Origin: Salinisphaera orenii subsp. orenii MK-B5
Lineage (GTDB): Bacteria; Pseudomonadota; Gammaproteobacteria; Nevskiales; Salinisphaeraceae
NCBI RefSeq assembly: GCF_003788635.1
Contig: NZ_AYKH01000042.1
Location: 1-64,000 of the forward strand
Reading direction: 5' to 3'
DNA: 64,000 nt
In this document: in pieces, positions 1-9,390 of the stretch
How positions within the stretch are numbered: the first letter of the stretch is position 1
Layout: the number at the start of each line of letters is the position of its first letter
The notes under the pieces: generated by a model
Databases searched by the model: none
The model's input: only the letters and a program-made list of their open reading frames with translations
What the model was told of the DNA's origin: nothing
Made by a program: the position numbers and the translations under genes

Positions 1-70
1 CTCGTCGTTCCTGGCCCAAGCTCAGATCGCGTGTCTCTGCTTATGGCTTAAAATTTCGTGACGACACGCC

Positions 71-1977
71 TTAGGTCGATAGCATTTCGTCTACGAGATC
101 CCTCAGTGCTTCAGACCTAAGACCAGACGCCCAAGCGCTCTCTAAGGCCCTTGATACTGCGAGAGGGTTCTTATTTAACCCCCCAGCATTGCCGTAGTAT
201 GCAGCCGCCTGATCGACGTGCTGCTTCCATTGTTCACCTAACTCGGGCCCGATTGTCTTTGTAATATTCGTTTCCCACATTCTGAGATTGTGCTTCTTAA
301 TATCGTGGCCCGGCCAGTTTTCACCTTTATCGTGCCCCAATAAATGCAAGATAGCCGCGTTATCTTTCTTATGTTTTCCAATCTCTTGTTCATTTGTCTT
401 GTCGGTGTCGGCGTCGCACACCACAAAAACCTTAATATCGAGTAGCTTGGCGATAGCTAGTGGCTTTATCAGTTCATTTTTCCCGCCTACAGGAATAATG
501 TGATACCCAGAGCGCCTAAAATCGTTATACCTATCCATTAACTGTATATACGATGTTATATATGCGACATCTTCCACTCCTTCAGCCAAAACAAGCCTTT
601 CGCTGAAAAACATTTCGCTGATCTCTGGGCGTAGAGTTGGATAAAGCTTTGCAACCATGCCGCTTTCTTTTACAGGATTTTCGCCAGCATTGCTCAATTC
701 TAACGCCAGCTCACTATATTCTAGAGAAGAAACGGCGGAACGAGCAGGATTACCAGACTCCCTAACAAGCCTCACATTATGAAAATCATCGCCCGGTATA
801 AAATGAGGACTGTGCGAACATAGTATAACCTGAGACTGGTCTCTTGATAGCTCCTGCAAAACTTCTGATAAATATCGAGCTTGGGGTGGATGCTGATAAA
901 GCTCTGGCTCCTCGATAGCCATTATTAGAGTTGGCGAATTTTCTTCGTCTAAATCTGCAAGCTCTTGCAATAAGGTTAAAAGATACGATCTCTGCATGCC
1001 ATGGCCGAATCGTGCAAGATCACTTTCAAAACCTTTTTCGCCAATCCTAATATGAGCAAGCGGCTCTTCTATTTTAATTGATTTTTCAGCATGGTTTTCC
1101 AGAGAACCTTTGCTTTTGCACTGGGGTTAGCCCATAATTTTAGTTTTTTTTCAAGCGAATCAGATATATCCGAAAGAACCCCTTGCTCCTCATCCAGCAT
1201 TTGTTGGTAGCTTTGCCGTAACCCGTCTTTCAACTCATCCACTTTTTCTGTGAAATTGACCTTGGCCCTAATAGCCCTAGACAGGAGCTACCCAAGAGCA
1301 GAATTTTTACTTTCTTCCGCCTCCTCGGAAAAATCTTTTGATGCAGAGACGAAGACCCACTGCAAATGAGGCGCAAGCCGATTGGCCCCTTTTGAAACCC
1401 CGTAGAATTGATCTTCACTCGGAATCAAGCTACAGCTATCGGGGTTAGATGCTTCAAATTCATTTAAATCCGCTGCCATATCAGATTTCGAATTTGCTCC
1501 TGTAATTCCAGGCCATTTCTCCCTTAGCTGCGCGAAAATCTCTTTCAATTTTTTGGCTGGCGTTTTCGATTTCTCCGCTTCAAACCAAACCTTGAAGTCA
1601 GTTATGCCAAGACGATTCCCGAATTGCTTGACCTCAGCTCGCTCCGTCCCCTCATCGTATTCAGCTTGCGCAGTTATAACGAGCTTTTCTTGCCTTACGT
1701 AATCAGCTAAATCCTTCTTGGCTTCATCTGAGAGATCTCCAAATGTGACGGTTATCGAAATTGGATCAGCTGTATTTTTATGATGGAAATCGTCGGCTGA
1801 TAGCTTACTCAGGTCAGTTTTCGAATCTTTATGTTGTCTAAAAAACACATTTAGCGCGTTTATTACAGTTGACTTACCGGCACCATTTGGCCCCACAAAA
1901 CAGTTGTAATCATCAAATTCAATCTTCTCGTCTTTGAATGCTCGAAAGTTCTGTATTCGCACCGATTTCAATTTCAT
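71..1977 (-). pseudogene. Broken OLD-family ATPase/TOPRIM nuclease
   Basis: On the minus strand the 5' part (1977-1291) encodes an SMC/RecF-like ATPase start (KLKSVRIQNFRAF) with Walker A GPNGAGKST. The 3' part (997-71) encodes the Walker B region (IMAIEEPELYQHP), the ILCSHSPHF switch and a TOPRIM domain (LAEGVED, then VVCDADTD). The same reading frame continues past an in-frame TAG at 1288-1290. A one-base frame change must lie between 1127 and 1069, the only interval open in both frames. Read through both lesions, the product would be about 635 residues, normal for OLD-family nucleases, many of which act in phage defence. Base composition is clearly more AT-rich than the rest of the window, which suggests acquired DNA. 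A good Shine-Dalgarno (AGGGAAC) precedes the original ATG. Family assignment is firm; loss of function is inferred from the two lesions. Confidence 0.85.
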
Positions 1978-2466
1978 TTTTGTTCCCTGATTTAGAAACT
2001 AACGCCGAAGCTCAGTTGCCGACCGAAGCGCGGCAGCGCTTTCGGAGTAAGATTGGGAGTAGGTCTTGCATCGTGCATCAACTGCGCGATCCCGAGTTCC
2101 GCGATTAGCCGCGAGCCCAAACCATCGAACGCGTCGGCTCCAAAGTCTGCGCCATAGCCCTACCAGCATCCGCGTGCGCCGTACTTTCACCGGCGCACAG
2201 CGCCGCGCGGCGATAATTCGACAACTCATGTTCCCCTCGTCTCGCACGGCTGCTTGCCGCGACCCGGCTAGAGCGCAAGTGCACCCGAAAACCGAAAAGA
2301 CAACATTCCATGAACGGCGCGCAAAGAAAAGGCCCGCCGAGGCGGGCCTTTCTTAGCTATTCGTCGCACAGAGCGGCGAAATCAAGGCATGGCAAACGAT
2401 GCACGCTTACCCCTCGGCGGCGCGGCGCGAGCGGCTGCCTCGGCCAGCCCGTACCGAAGCGCGGCC
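1978..2466. other. Intergenic stretch without a recognisable gene
   Basis: Composition changes here from AT-rich to GC-rich. Short open frames on both strands show no recognisable domain and no convincing ribosome binding site. The only element I can support is the terminator hairpin near its right end. Confidence 0.6.
2326..2353 (-). terminator. Rho-independent terminator after atoE operon
   Basis: An 8-bp GC stem (GGCCCGCC/GGCGGGCC, loop GA) is flanked by A-rich sequence on the left and TTTCTT on the right. On the minus strand it therefore ends in a T-run and fits the end of the leftward operon whose last gene stops at 2467. It could also work in the other direction. Confidence 0.8.
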
Positions 2467-3783
2467 CTAGATCAGCAACAACGCCCCAATCGCCACACCC
2501 GTAACCAGCATGATCACCACACAGAAGCCCATGATGTCGCGGGCCTTGAGGCCGGCGATGGCGAGCGCGGGCAGCGCCCAGAAGGGCTGGATCATGTTCG
2601 TCCAGGCGTCGCCCCAGGCGAAGCCGGTGATGACGTTGCCGATATCGGCATTGAGCGACTGCGCGGCTTCGATGAGGATGGGCCCCTGCACGGCCCACTG
2701 GCCGCCGCCGGAGGGGATGAAGATGTTGATGAAGCCGGCCGACAGGAAGCTGATGAACGGCAGGGTGTGGGCGGTGGAGATGCTCACGAAGCCGTTGGCG
2801 AGTTCGGCCGCGAGGCCGGAGGCGCTCATCATGCCCATGATGCCGGCATAGAACGGGAACTGGATGAGCACGCCGGCCACGCCGCGCACGGCTTCGTCCA
2901 GTGTTTCCAGAAAGGCCTTGGCACTGCCGTGCAGGGCCAGACCCAGAAAGATCAGCACGAAGATGACGATGTTGAGGTTGAGCCCGCCGCCGGTGAAGGC
3001 ATAGGCGAGCACCGCGGCGAAGCCGAGTGCGGCGCTGATCCAGGCCAGCCATTTCGACTGTTCCAGGCGCTCGGCCGGGCGCGTCTGCTCGTCGTGATCG
3101 CGCTTGGCGGCGGGCGCATCCTCGAGCTGGTCGGCCTTGACGGTGACGGGGTCCTTGATGCCGCGCATCATCAGCCCGCAGACGATCGGCATGAGGACCA
3201 GTATCACCAGACAGATGATGAGATTGATCGGGCTGAAGATGGTCTCGCTCGTGGAGATGAGCCCGATCTGGTCTTCCAGGAAGTGGCCGGGCGTGGCCAC
3301 GACCAGGGGCGCGGCCGCCGACAGGCCGGCATGCCAGATGATGAAGCCGGCATAGGCGCTGGCGACCAGCAGGCGGTAATCCACGCCCTCGACGCGGCGG
3401 GCGAGTTCACGCGCGAGAATCGCGCCCACGACCAGACCGATGCCCCAGTTGAACCACGTAACCACCAGCGACACGAAGCTGACCGTGACCACCGCGCGTA
3501 CCGGCGTGCGGGCGACGGTGGCGATACGCGAGACCAGGCTCATGAACAGCGGCGTCTTGGCGACGGTGAAGCCGGTGACCAGCATCAGCGCCATCTGCAT
3601 GGCGAAGCTGAGCAGATTCCAGAAGCCGTCCTGCCAGAAGCCGAGCATCGCGACCGGGCCGTGGCCCTGGAAGACCATGCCCGCGGCGAACACCACCAGC
3701 GTGATGATGAGCACGAGGATCAGTGGATCGGGCAGGTAGCGGTCGAATACGCGAACACAGCCGCGGGTGAGTGCGCTGAACAT
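2467..3783 (-). CDS. atoE: AtoE-type short-chain fatty acid transporter
   Basis: This 438-residue, strongly hydrophobic protein has about ten membrane segments and matches the short-chain fatty acid transporter (AtoE) family. Family-like features are the FNWGIGLVVGAILARE stretch near residue 110 and PSGGGQWAVQGP in the C-terminal half. It should sit in the inner membrane and take up a small carboxylate such as acetoacetate or butyrate. The hydrophilic loop near residues 215-240 is highly charged. It is the last gene of the leftward operon with the cyclodeaminase-like gene and the molybdopterin fusion enzyme, which suggests it imports the substrate of that enzyme. The true substrate cannot be read from sequence. 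An AGGGGG motif lies about 9 bases upstream of the ATG. Confidence 0.85.
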   Translation of the reverse strand: MFSALTRGCVRVFDRYLPDPLILVLIITLVVFAAGMVFQGHGPVAMLGFWQDGFWNLLSFAMQMALMLVTGFTVAKTPLFMSLVSRIATVARTPVRAVVTVSFVSLVVTWFNWGIGLVVGAILARELARRVEGVDYRLLVASAYAGFIIWHAGLSAAAPLVVATPGHFLEDQIGLISTSETIFSPINLIICLVILVLMPIVCGLMMRGIKDPVTVKADQLEDAPAAKRDHDEQTRPAERLEQSKWLAWISAALGFAAVLAYAFTGGGLNLNIVIFVLIFLGLALHGSAKAFLETLDEAVRGVAGVLIQFPFYAGIMGMMSASGLAAELANGFVSISTAHTLPFISFLSAGFINIFIPSGGGQWAVQGPILIEAAQSLNADIGNVITGFAWGDAWTNMIQPFWALPALAIAGLKARDIMGFCVVIMLVTGVAIGALLLI

Positions 3784-3830
3784 AGTTGGAATCCCCCTTG
3801 TGAGCCGGTGGGCTCGTTATAGACACAAAG

Positions 3831-4763
3831 TCAGTGGGCGTTGGCCTCGTAGATGAGCGTCGCGCTGGCCAGATCCTCCAGCGCGGTGCCGACGGCCTTG
3901 AATACGGTGATGTCGTTGTCGTTCTCGCGGCCGGGATGGTCGCCGCGGCACAGCGTGGCCAGATCGGCGCGGATGTCGGCCTCGGCGAGCGCGCCGCTGG
4001 CGATGGGTTCGATGAGATCGCCGCTTTCGTGCAGCGCGCCGAGCACGTCCACGAAGACCTGTCCGCGGGCGAACACGGCGTCGTCGGCCTCGCGCATGGC
4101 GGGCGAGAAGCTGCCGATGAGGTCCACGTGCACGCCGGCCTGCAGCCACTCGCCGTGAATCAGCGGCGCGGTGGACAGCGTGGCGCCGACGACGCAGTCC
4201 GCCGATTTCACGGCGGCTTCCAGGTCGGACACGACCTCGGCGTCGAAGCCGTCCTCGCGCAGCGCGCCGACCAGGCGCTCGGCGTTGGCGGCGGTCGGAT
4301 TCCAGACGCGCACGCGCTCTATGGCCCGCACGCTGCGATAGGCCGCGGCCATGAGCGAGCCGATCCGCCCGGCGCCGAGAATCAGCAGCTCGCGGGCGTC
4401 CTCGCGGGCGAGATAGGACGCGCCGAGCGCCGAGGCCGCGGCCGTCCGCCTTGCGGTGATCTGGTCGCCGTCGATGAGGGCGAGATGCTGGCCGGTATCG
4501 GCATCGCAGAGCAGATAGCTGGCGTGCAGGCCCGGCAGGCCGCGCTGGCCGTTGCCCGGAAACACGCTCACCACCTTGATGCCCATATAGCGCTCGGACC
4601 ACGCCGGCATGAGCAGCAGCGTGCTGTCGGCAGCGTTGCCCACGCCGTGGTGATGATGGCGCGGCGGCGCCTGGCAGCCGGCGACGAAAGCGTCGCGCAG
4701 GGTGGGCACGAGGCGCTCGAAGGCCAGGCACTGGCGGGCGGTGTCGGCGTCGATGGTCAGCAT
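3831..4763 (-). CDS. Ornithine cyclodeaminase/mu-crystallin family protein
   Basis: A 310-residue member of the ornithine cyclodeaminase/mu-crystallin family. The Rossmann glycine motif LILGAGRIGSLMA lies mid-protein, preceded by the family helix DGDQITARRTAAASALGA. Relatives use NAD(P) to cyclise ornithine, or reduce delta1-pyrroline-2-carboxylate or related cyclic imines; the sequence does not decide between these. I start at the ATG at 4763, which has a GGAAG a few bases upstream. An in-frame ATG at 4787 would add eight residues and has no clear ribosome site. It follows the molybdopterin fusion gene by 67 bases and precedes atoE, so all three probably form one transcript controlled by the divergent LysR gene. 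A histidine-rich patch (RHHHHG) sits near the N-terminus. Confidence 0.85.
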   Translation of the reverse strand: MLTIDADTARQCLAFERLVPTLRDAFVAGCQAPPRHHHHGVGNAADSTLLLMPAWSERYMGIKVVSVFPGNGQRGLPGLHASYLLCDADTGQHLALIDGDQITARRTAAASALGASYLAREDARELLILGAGRIGSLMAAAYRSVRAIERVRVWNPTAANAERLVGALREDGFDAEVVSDLEAAVKSADCVVGATLSTAPLIHGEWLQAGVHVDLIGSFSPAMREADDAVFARGQVFVDVLGALHESGDLIEPIASGALAEADIRADLATLCRGDHPGRENDNDITVFKAVGTALEDLASATLIYEANAH

Positions 4764-4830
4764 GGGAACTTCCGGGGTCGTGAACATGGGGCGAGCGCAT
4801 GGCGGCGGCGACAGACGGCGCGCCGCGCGT

Positions 4831-7800
4831 TCATGCGTCGAGCTCGATATCGGTGAGCGGCACGGCCTGGCAGGTCAGGCAGACATCGTCGGCGAGTGCG
4901 GCGGTATCGACCGCGGTCTGCACCCGCCCGGAGACCAGCCGCAGGGCACAGCTTTCACACTGGCCGGCGCGGCAGCCGCTGGGCAGCTCGACGCCGTGGC
5001 GGTCGGCGCAGTCGAGAATGGAGGCATGCGTCGGCGTCCAGTCGATCGTGATGCCCGAGCGGGCGAGATGCACCCGCTGCGGCGCCAGCCCGGCGCGATC
5101 GACCGGCGCCGGGGCGGTGAACGCTTCGGAAAATATCTCGAAATCGAACACGCCGCGCGCGGCCAGCAGGGTGCGCGCCTGCGCCATGAGCGCATCCGGC
5201 CCGCAGAGATAGAAGCGCGCACGGCGCGCGATCCAGTCGTCGGCGATCACGCGGTCGTCGAGGCGTCCGGCGCGGTGGTAGTCGCGGCCAGGTTCGTCGG
5301 TGGCGCGCGGCGCGCTGTAGAGATCGCTCACGTTCAGCCGGGGCAGGCGCGCCTGCAACGCACGCAGGCGCGCGGCGAAGGCGTGGCTGGCGCCGTGGCG
5401 GTTGGCGTAGACGAGATGAATCTCGGGCATGGCGTCGTCGTCGCTCGCGGCCAGCGTTTCCAGCAGCGACAGGAACGGCGTGATGCCGATGCCGCCGGCG
5501 ATCAGCACGATCGGCGCGTCGTGACGCGTGGGCAGCGTGAAACGCCCGGCGGGCATGCGCGCTTCGACCACGTCACCCTCGCGCAGGGCCTCGTTGATAT
5601 GCGTGGACACGACGCCGGGCGCGCCCTCGCCTGCGCGCGCGAGCCGCTTGACGCTGATGCGGTAGGTGCGCGGCGTGTCGAGCGCGGCGCCCGACAGCGA
5701 ATAGAAGCGCTCGGCGGCCTCGCCGTTCGCGAGCGCGAAGCGCAGCGGCAGATGCTGGCCCGGGCGAAAGCCTGCCAGCGGGGCGCCGTCCACGGGCTGC
5801 AGGATCACCGAGGCCACGGCCTCGCTCTCGCGCTGTATCGCCATGACCCGAAAGGCGCGATAGCCGGCCCAGCCGGTCGCGCCGGCGAGCGCGCGCACCT
5901 CGCAGCGCGCGCTGCGCAGCGCGATCGCCCCGCTGACCGGGTCGCGGGCAGTGTCGTCGATCACGGCGTTGATATTGCGGGTCGCGGCGCCGCTGATCGG
6001 CGCGCCGGGCAGGCCGAGATCGTCGCAGGCCTGCCACCAGCCGTAGTCGGCGATGGCCACGTCGTCCTCGAGCGCGTCGTCGATCGTCAGACGCAGATGC
6101 GCGCTGCCGGTCGCACCTTCGACGGCCACCCACTGCCCGGCCCCGAGGCCGCGCTGCGCGGCGGCGCCCGGCGACAGCGCCACGCGCGGGTCGGGCGAGC
6201 GCCGGCGCAGCGAGCTGATCTGGCGATGCTGGGAATGACAGTAGTAGCCGTCCTTGACCGTGACCAGCCGCAGCGGCCGCCCGGGCTGCGCCGCGGCCGG
6301 CGCGCGCGCCTGCGGTACCGCCGGATAGCCGTGGACGTGCAGCATTTCGCTGTAGAACTCCACCCGGCGCGAGGGCGTGGCGAAACCGGCGGCTTCGCCG
6401 TCGGCGTTCACGCGCGCGTACTTGCGCTCGCCGCTGTCGAGCTCGACGCGGCGCCCGCCGGGCTCGGCCCGCAGCGTATCGACGTCGAGGCCCAGCGGTT
6501 CGAGCATGTAGTCCCAGCCGGCCTCGATATCGCCGCCGAAGAAGTCGCCGGCCATGCCCAGCCGACAGGCGAGCGCCATGGCGACGTCGTAGTCGGCCCG
6601 GGATTCGCCGCGCGGCGCGACCATGCGCGGGCGCAGCTGCACGTGGGCCGCGGCATCGGCGTCGACCTCGAAGCCCAGGCGCAGGCCTTCGCGCTCCCAG
6701 GGTGTGTTGATGGGCAGCAGGATATCGGCGTAGGCGTTGGTGGGCGTATGAAACAGGTCGCAGTGGACATGAAACTCCAGCGCCTCGAGCGCACGCTGGC
6801 CGCGCTCGGTGCCCGGCTGGGAGACGAGAAAATTGGCGCCGAAGCCGAACAGCGCCTTGACGGCATAGGGTTTGTCGTCGAGCACGGCGTCGTAGACATC
6901 CGCCGCGGTGACCCAGCCCGTCGCCGGCGGGCCGAGCGGGCGCGTGTCGATACCCAGGGCTTTCGCGCGCTGGGTGGCTTCGAGCAGCGACGGATCGTTG
7001 ACGCCGTTGGCGGGCAACGGCCCGTAGATACGATTGCCGCCGATCCGGTCGAAGCTGCCGGTGAGCGCATAGAGCGTGGCGATGGCGCGCTCGGTCTGGG
7101 TGGCGTTGGCGTGCTGGCCGATGCCGGTCCAGCCGTGATAGCTCACCGCCGGCCCGGCGGCGGCGATCATGTCCGCGGCGCGGCGGATATCGTCGGGCGC
7201 CAGGCCGGTCACCTCGGCGGTGCGCGCGAGCGTCCACGGCGCGCAGGCGCGCCGGTAGTGGTCGAACGCCGGCCGACAGGTGACGGTATCGCCGTTGGCG
7301 AGCGTGACCTCGTAGCGCCCGTGCAGGCACAGGTCGTCGGCGTGCGCGGCCGGCATCGGCGTGCGCGTATCGACCGTGAAGGCGCCGTGCCCGGTGCGCG
7401 ACCAGGCGACATAGCCCTGCGCATGCTCGTCGAACCGCTCGGCGCGCAGCAGCGCACCGCTGGCCTCGTCCACCAGAAAACCGGCGTTGCTCCAGCGGCG
7501 CACGAAGTCGTGATCGATACGCCGTTGTTCGATCAACAGCCGGGCCAGGCCCAGCGCCAGCGCGTCGTCGGTACCGGGGCGAATACGCAGCCACAGGTCG
7601 GCCGCACGGGCGTGGGCGGTGGCGCGCGGGTCGACGACCAGCAGCGTGCGGCCCTTGGCCACGCGCGCCGCCTGGGCCAGCCAGACGCTGGACGGGTTAT
7701 GGCCCCAGAGAATGTTCAGACGCGCGCGGGCATAGTCGGCCACCGGCATACCGCAGCCGAAGGTGAACTGGTGGGCGACATCCTTGTGCCAGTTGCACAG

Positions 7801-8235
7801 CTCGGTGGCATAGATGGTGTTGGGGCTGCCGTAGCGCCGGATGAAGCGCTCGACCCAGTCGATGCTGTCCGACATCGGCGTGCCGCTGGGCGTGGTCACC
7901 GAGAACGCCACGCTCTCCGCGCCGAGGCGCGCGCGATAGTCGGCGAGGCGATCGGCAATCTCGGCGAGGGCCACGTCCCAATCGATCCGCTGCCAACCGG
8001 GGTCGGCATCGCCCTTGGGGCGCGTGCGCTTGAGCGGGTAGAGAATGCGATCGCGCGCATGCACGAGTTCGGGCGCGGCGCGGCCCTTGGCACAGGTGGC
8101 CTGGCCGGTGGGATGCGCGGGGTCGGCCTCGACGGCGACGAGGCCGTCGCCGTCGACGGTATTAAGCGTGCCGCAACGCGAGCGACACAGCGTGCAATAG
8201 CCGGGAATGCGGCGTGTCACCGCGATGTTGCGCAC
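4831..8235 (-). CDS. Molybdopterin oxidoreductase-flavin reductase-ferredoxin fusion
   Basis: A 1134-residue three-part enzyme. Residues 1-60 carry a 4Fe-4S site (C14, C17, C21, C48). Residues 60 to about 760 form a molybdopterin guanine dinucleotide oxidoreductase of the DMSO-reductase superfamily, with the dinucleotide-binding domain running to about 790. A flavin reductase follows, with flavin motif RFYSLSG, nucleotide motif LIAGGIGITPF and YLCGP. The last ~85 residues are a plant-type 2Fe-2S ferredoxin (cysteines near 1088, 1093, 1096 and 1122). The C-terminal half resembles VanB/phthalate dioxygenase reductases, so electrons could pass from NAD(P)H via flavin and 2Fe-2S to molybdenum, or in reverse, within one chain. 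No twin-arginine signal is seen, so it is probably cytoplasmic. The substrate is unknown. It is the first gene of a probable operon with the cyclodeaminase and AtoE genes, divergent from LysR. Confidence 0.88.
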   Translation of the reverse strand: MRNIAVTRRIPGYCTLCRSRCGTLNTVDGDGLVAVEADPAHPTGQATCAKGRAAPELVHARDRILYPLKRTRPKGDADPGWQRIDWDVALAEIADRLADYRARLGAESVAFSVTTPSGTPMSDSIDWVERFIRRYGSPNTIYATELCNWHKDVAHQFTFGCGMPVADYARARLNILWGHNPSSVWLAQAARVAKGRTLLVVDPRATAHARAADLWLRIRPGTDDALALGLARLLIEQRRIDHDFVRRWSNAGFLVDEASGALLRAERFDEHAQGYVAWSRTGHGAFTVDTRTPMPAAHADDLCLHGRYEVTLANGDTVTCRPAFDHYRRACAPWTLARTAEVTGLAPDDIRRAADMIAAAGPAVSYHGWTGIGQHANATQTERAIATLYALTGSFDRIGGNRIYGPLPANGVNDPSLLEATQRAKALGIDTRPLGPPATGWVTAADVYDAVLDDKPYAVKALFGFGANFLVSQPGTERGQRALEALEFHVHCDLFHTPTNAYADILLPINTPWEREGLRLGFEVDADAAAHVQLRPRMVAPRGESRADYDVAMALACRLGMAGDFFGGDIEAGWDYMLEPLGLDVDTLRAEPGGRRVELDSGERKYARVNADGEAAGFATPSRRVEFYSEMLHVHGYPAVPQARAPAAAQPGRPLRLVTVKDGYYCHSQHRQISSLRRRSPDPRVALSPGAAAQRGLGAGQWVAVEGATGSAHLRLTIDDALEDDVAIADYGWWQACDDLGLPGAPISGAATRNINAVIDDTARDPVSGAIALRSARCEVRALAGATGWAGYRAFRVMAIQRESEAVASVILQPVDGAPLAGFRPGQHLPLRFALANGEAAERFYSLSGAALDTPRTYRISVKRLARAGEGAPGVVSTHINEALREGDVVEARMPAGRFTLPTRHDAPIVLIAGGIGITPFLSLLETLAASDDDAMPEIHLVYANRHGASHAFAARLRALQARLPRLNVSDLYSAPRATDEPGRDYHRAGRLDDRVIADDWIARRARFYLCGPDALMAQARTLLAARGVFDFEIFSEAFTAPAPVDRAGLAPQRVHLARSGITIDWTPTHASILDCADRHGVELPSGCRAGQCESCALRLVSGRVQTAVDTAALADDVCLTCQAVPLTDIELDA

Positions 8236-8266
8236 ATTCTGTCCATCACTCGACCCTACCGGGGGC

Positions 8267-8299
8267 GGCTCGAAACAATCTAATATGTATTTTCGAGCC
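8267..8299. promoter_or_regulatory. 9-bp inverted repeat in LysR/Mo-operon divergent promoter
   Basis: GGCTCGAAA (8267-8275) and TTTCGAGCC (8291-8299) form a perfect inverted repeat around a 15-base AT-rich spacer, centred between the divergent molybdopterin operon and the LysR gene. It is a candidate regulator binding site. Confidence 0.6.
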
Positions 8300-8304
8300 C
8301 AGCG

Positions 8305-8321
8305 TATAGATAAAAACTATA
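8305..8321. promoter_or_regulatory. Second dyad abutting the LysR start codon
   Basis: TATAG (8305-8309) and CTATA (8317-8321) flank seven bases, a T-N11-A type layout expected for LysR regulators. The dyad ends one base before the LysR ATG, and no Shine-Dalgarno is visible there. Binding would block that gene directly, which fits autoregulation. Confidence 0.5.
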
Positions 8322-8322
8322 G

Positions 8323-9237
8323 ATGAAGCTTCAGCAACTGCGCCATTTCCTGGCGGTCGCGGAGACAGGCACGCTTTCGGAAGCCGCCCAGCGCTGCCAT
8401 ATCTCGCAGCCGTCGATGTCGGCCTCGCTGCAGAAGCTCGAGCAGGACGTCGACAAGCCGCTGTTCCTGCGCCACGCCCGCGGGCTCACGCCCACCGAGT
8501 ACGGGCGGCGCCTGCAGCAGTACGCCCTGCGCATCCTGCGCACGGTCGAGGAGGCCCGCCTGAGTCTGGACGACGAGCCCGTGGAGCTGACGGGCTGCCT
8601 AACCGTGGGCGTCACCGAGACGATCTCGGCCTACCTGCTGCCCCGTATCCTGCGGTGGCAGCAGAGCATGCTGGCCGGGCTCGCGATCCGCTTCGTGGAG
8701 GACGATATCGCCGGGCTCCAACAGCAGGTCAAAGACCGTCGACTCGACATGGGCCTGATGGTCACCGACAACGTCACGCCGGACGACGCGCTGCGCTGCG
8801 ACGTGTTGTTCACCTCCCCGCGCCATCTCTGGCTGAGCTCCGGCCATCCACTGCAGCAGGCCGAACGGATCACGCTGGCCGACGTGGCCGATTACCCGTT
8901 CGTGCGGCTCGAGATGGACGAGCACGCCAGCACCTGGACGCGCTACTGGCGCACCAGCCCCGTGCGACCCGAGATCGCGTTCCGCAGCCATTCGATCGAG
9001 GCCGTGCGCAGCATGGTCGGCCGCAACATCGGCATCACGATCCTGTCGGATCTGGTATTCCGCCCGTGGACGCTCGACGGCGAGCATCTATCGCGCCGCG
9101 CGCTGGTCGACAGCATCCCCGGCATGGACATCGGCGTGATTCGCAGCGGCGGCGCCGACAGCGCGCCGCTGCAGGCCTTCGTCAACATGCTGAACCACAA
9201 CCTGCAGCGCGATGCTTTGCTCGAGCAACAGCGCTGA
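8323..9237 (+). CDS. LysR-family transcriptional regulator
   Basis: A 304-residue LysR-type regulator. The N-terminal winged helix-turn-helix is clear (LRHFLAVAETGTLSEAAQRC, then ISQPSMSASLQKLE). The C-terminal ligand-binding part has the usual periplasmic-binding-like fold pattern. It is divergent from the molybdopterin fusion operon, with 87 bases and two dyad sequences between the starts, so it most likely controls that operon in response to its substrate. The effector is unknown. The ATG lacks an evident ribosome binding site, and the start was chosen because the conserved LysR N-terminus begins there. Confidence 0.9.
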   Translation: MKLQQLRHFLAVAETGTLSEAAQRCHISQPSMSASLQKLEQDVDKPLFLRHARGLTPTEYGRRLQQYALRILRTVEEARLSLDDEPVELTGCLTVGVTETISAYLLPRILRWQQSMLAGLAIRFVEDDIAGLQQQVKDRRLDMGLMVTDNVTPDDALRCDVLFTSPRHLWLSSGHPLQQAERITLADVADYPFVRLEMDEHASTWTRYWRTSPVRPEIAFRSHSIEAVRSMVGRNIGITILSDLVFRPWTLDGEHLSRRALVDSIPGMDIGVIRSGGADSAPLQAFVNMLNHNLQRDALLEQQR

Positions 9238-9390
9238 GCACACGCTCGCCGTACACACGGCCACGACACCGCGCCGCCGGACGGCGGGCGCGCCCGGCCC
9301 GACCCGGGCCCTCGGCCCGCCAGAGCGAAGCCACCGCACCAGCCAGCCCACGGCTTCGCGCCCGTACGGGCGCCTCGTGTCCGGGCCTCG

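Noticed and set aside
1069-1127. Programmed -1 frameshift in the OLD gene
   Set aside because: No canonical slippery heptamer or downstream structure is visible, and a separate in-frame TAG also interrupts the gene, so decay is simpler.
71-1977. Gabija (GajA) assignment for the OLD-like gene
   Set aside because: No UvrD-like GajB gene is within the visible sequence, and the gene is broken; only the family level is supported.
2000-2300. Third copy of the MITE-like repeat
   Set aside because: A weak resemblance in translated short frames was noted, but no matching terminal repeats or continuous nucleotide identity.
4702-8283. 1193-codon open frame on the plus strand
   Set aside because: It is antisense to the molybdopterin fusion gene; open by third-position GC bias, with Gly/Ala/Arg-rich low-complexity translation and no domain.
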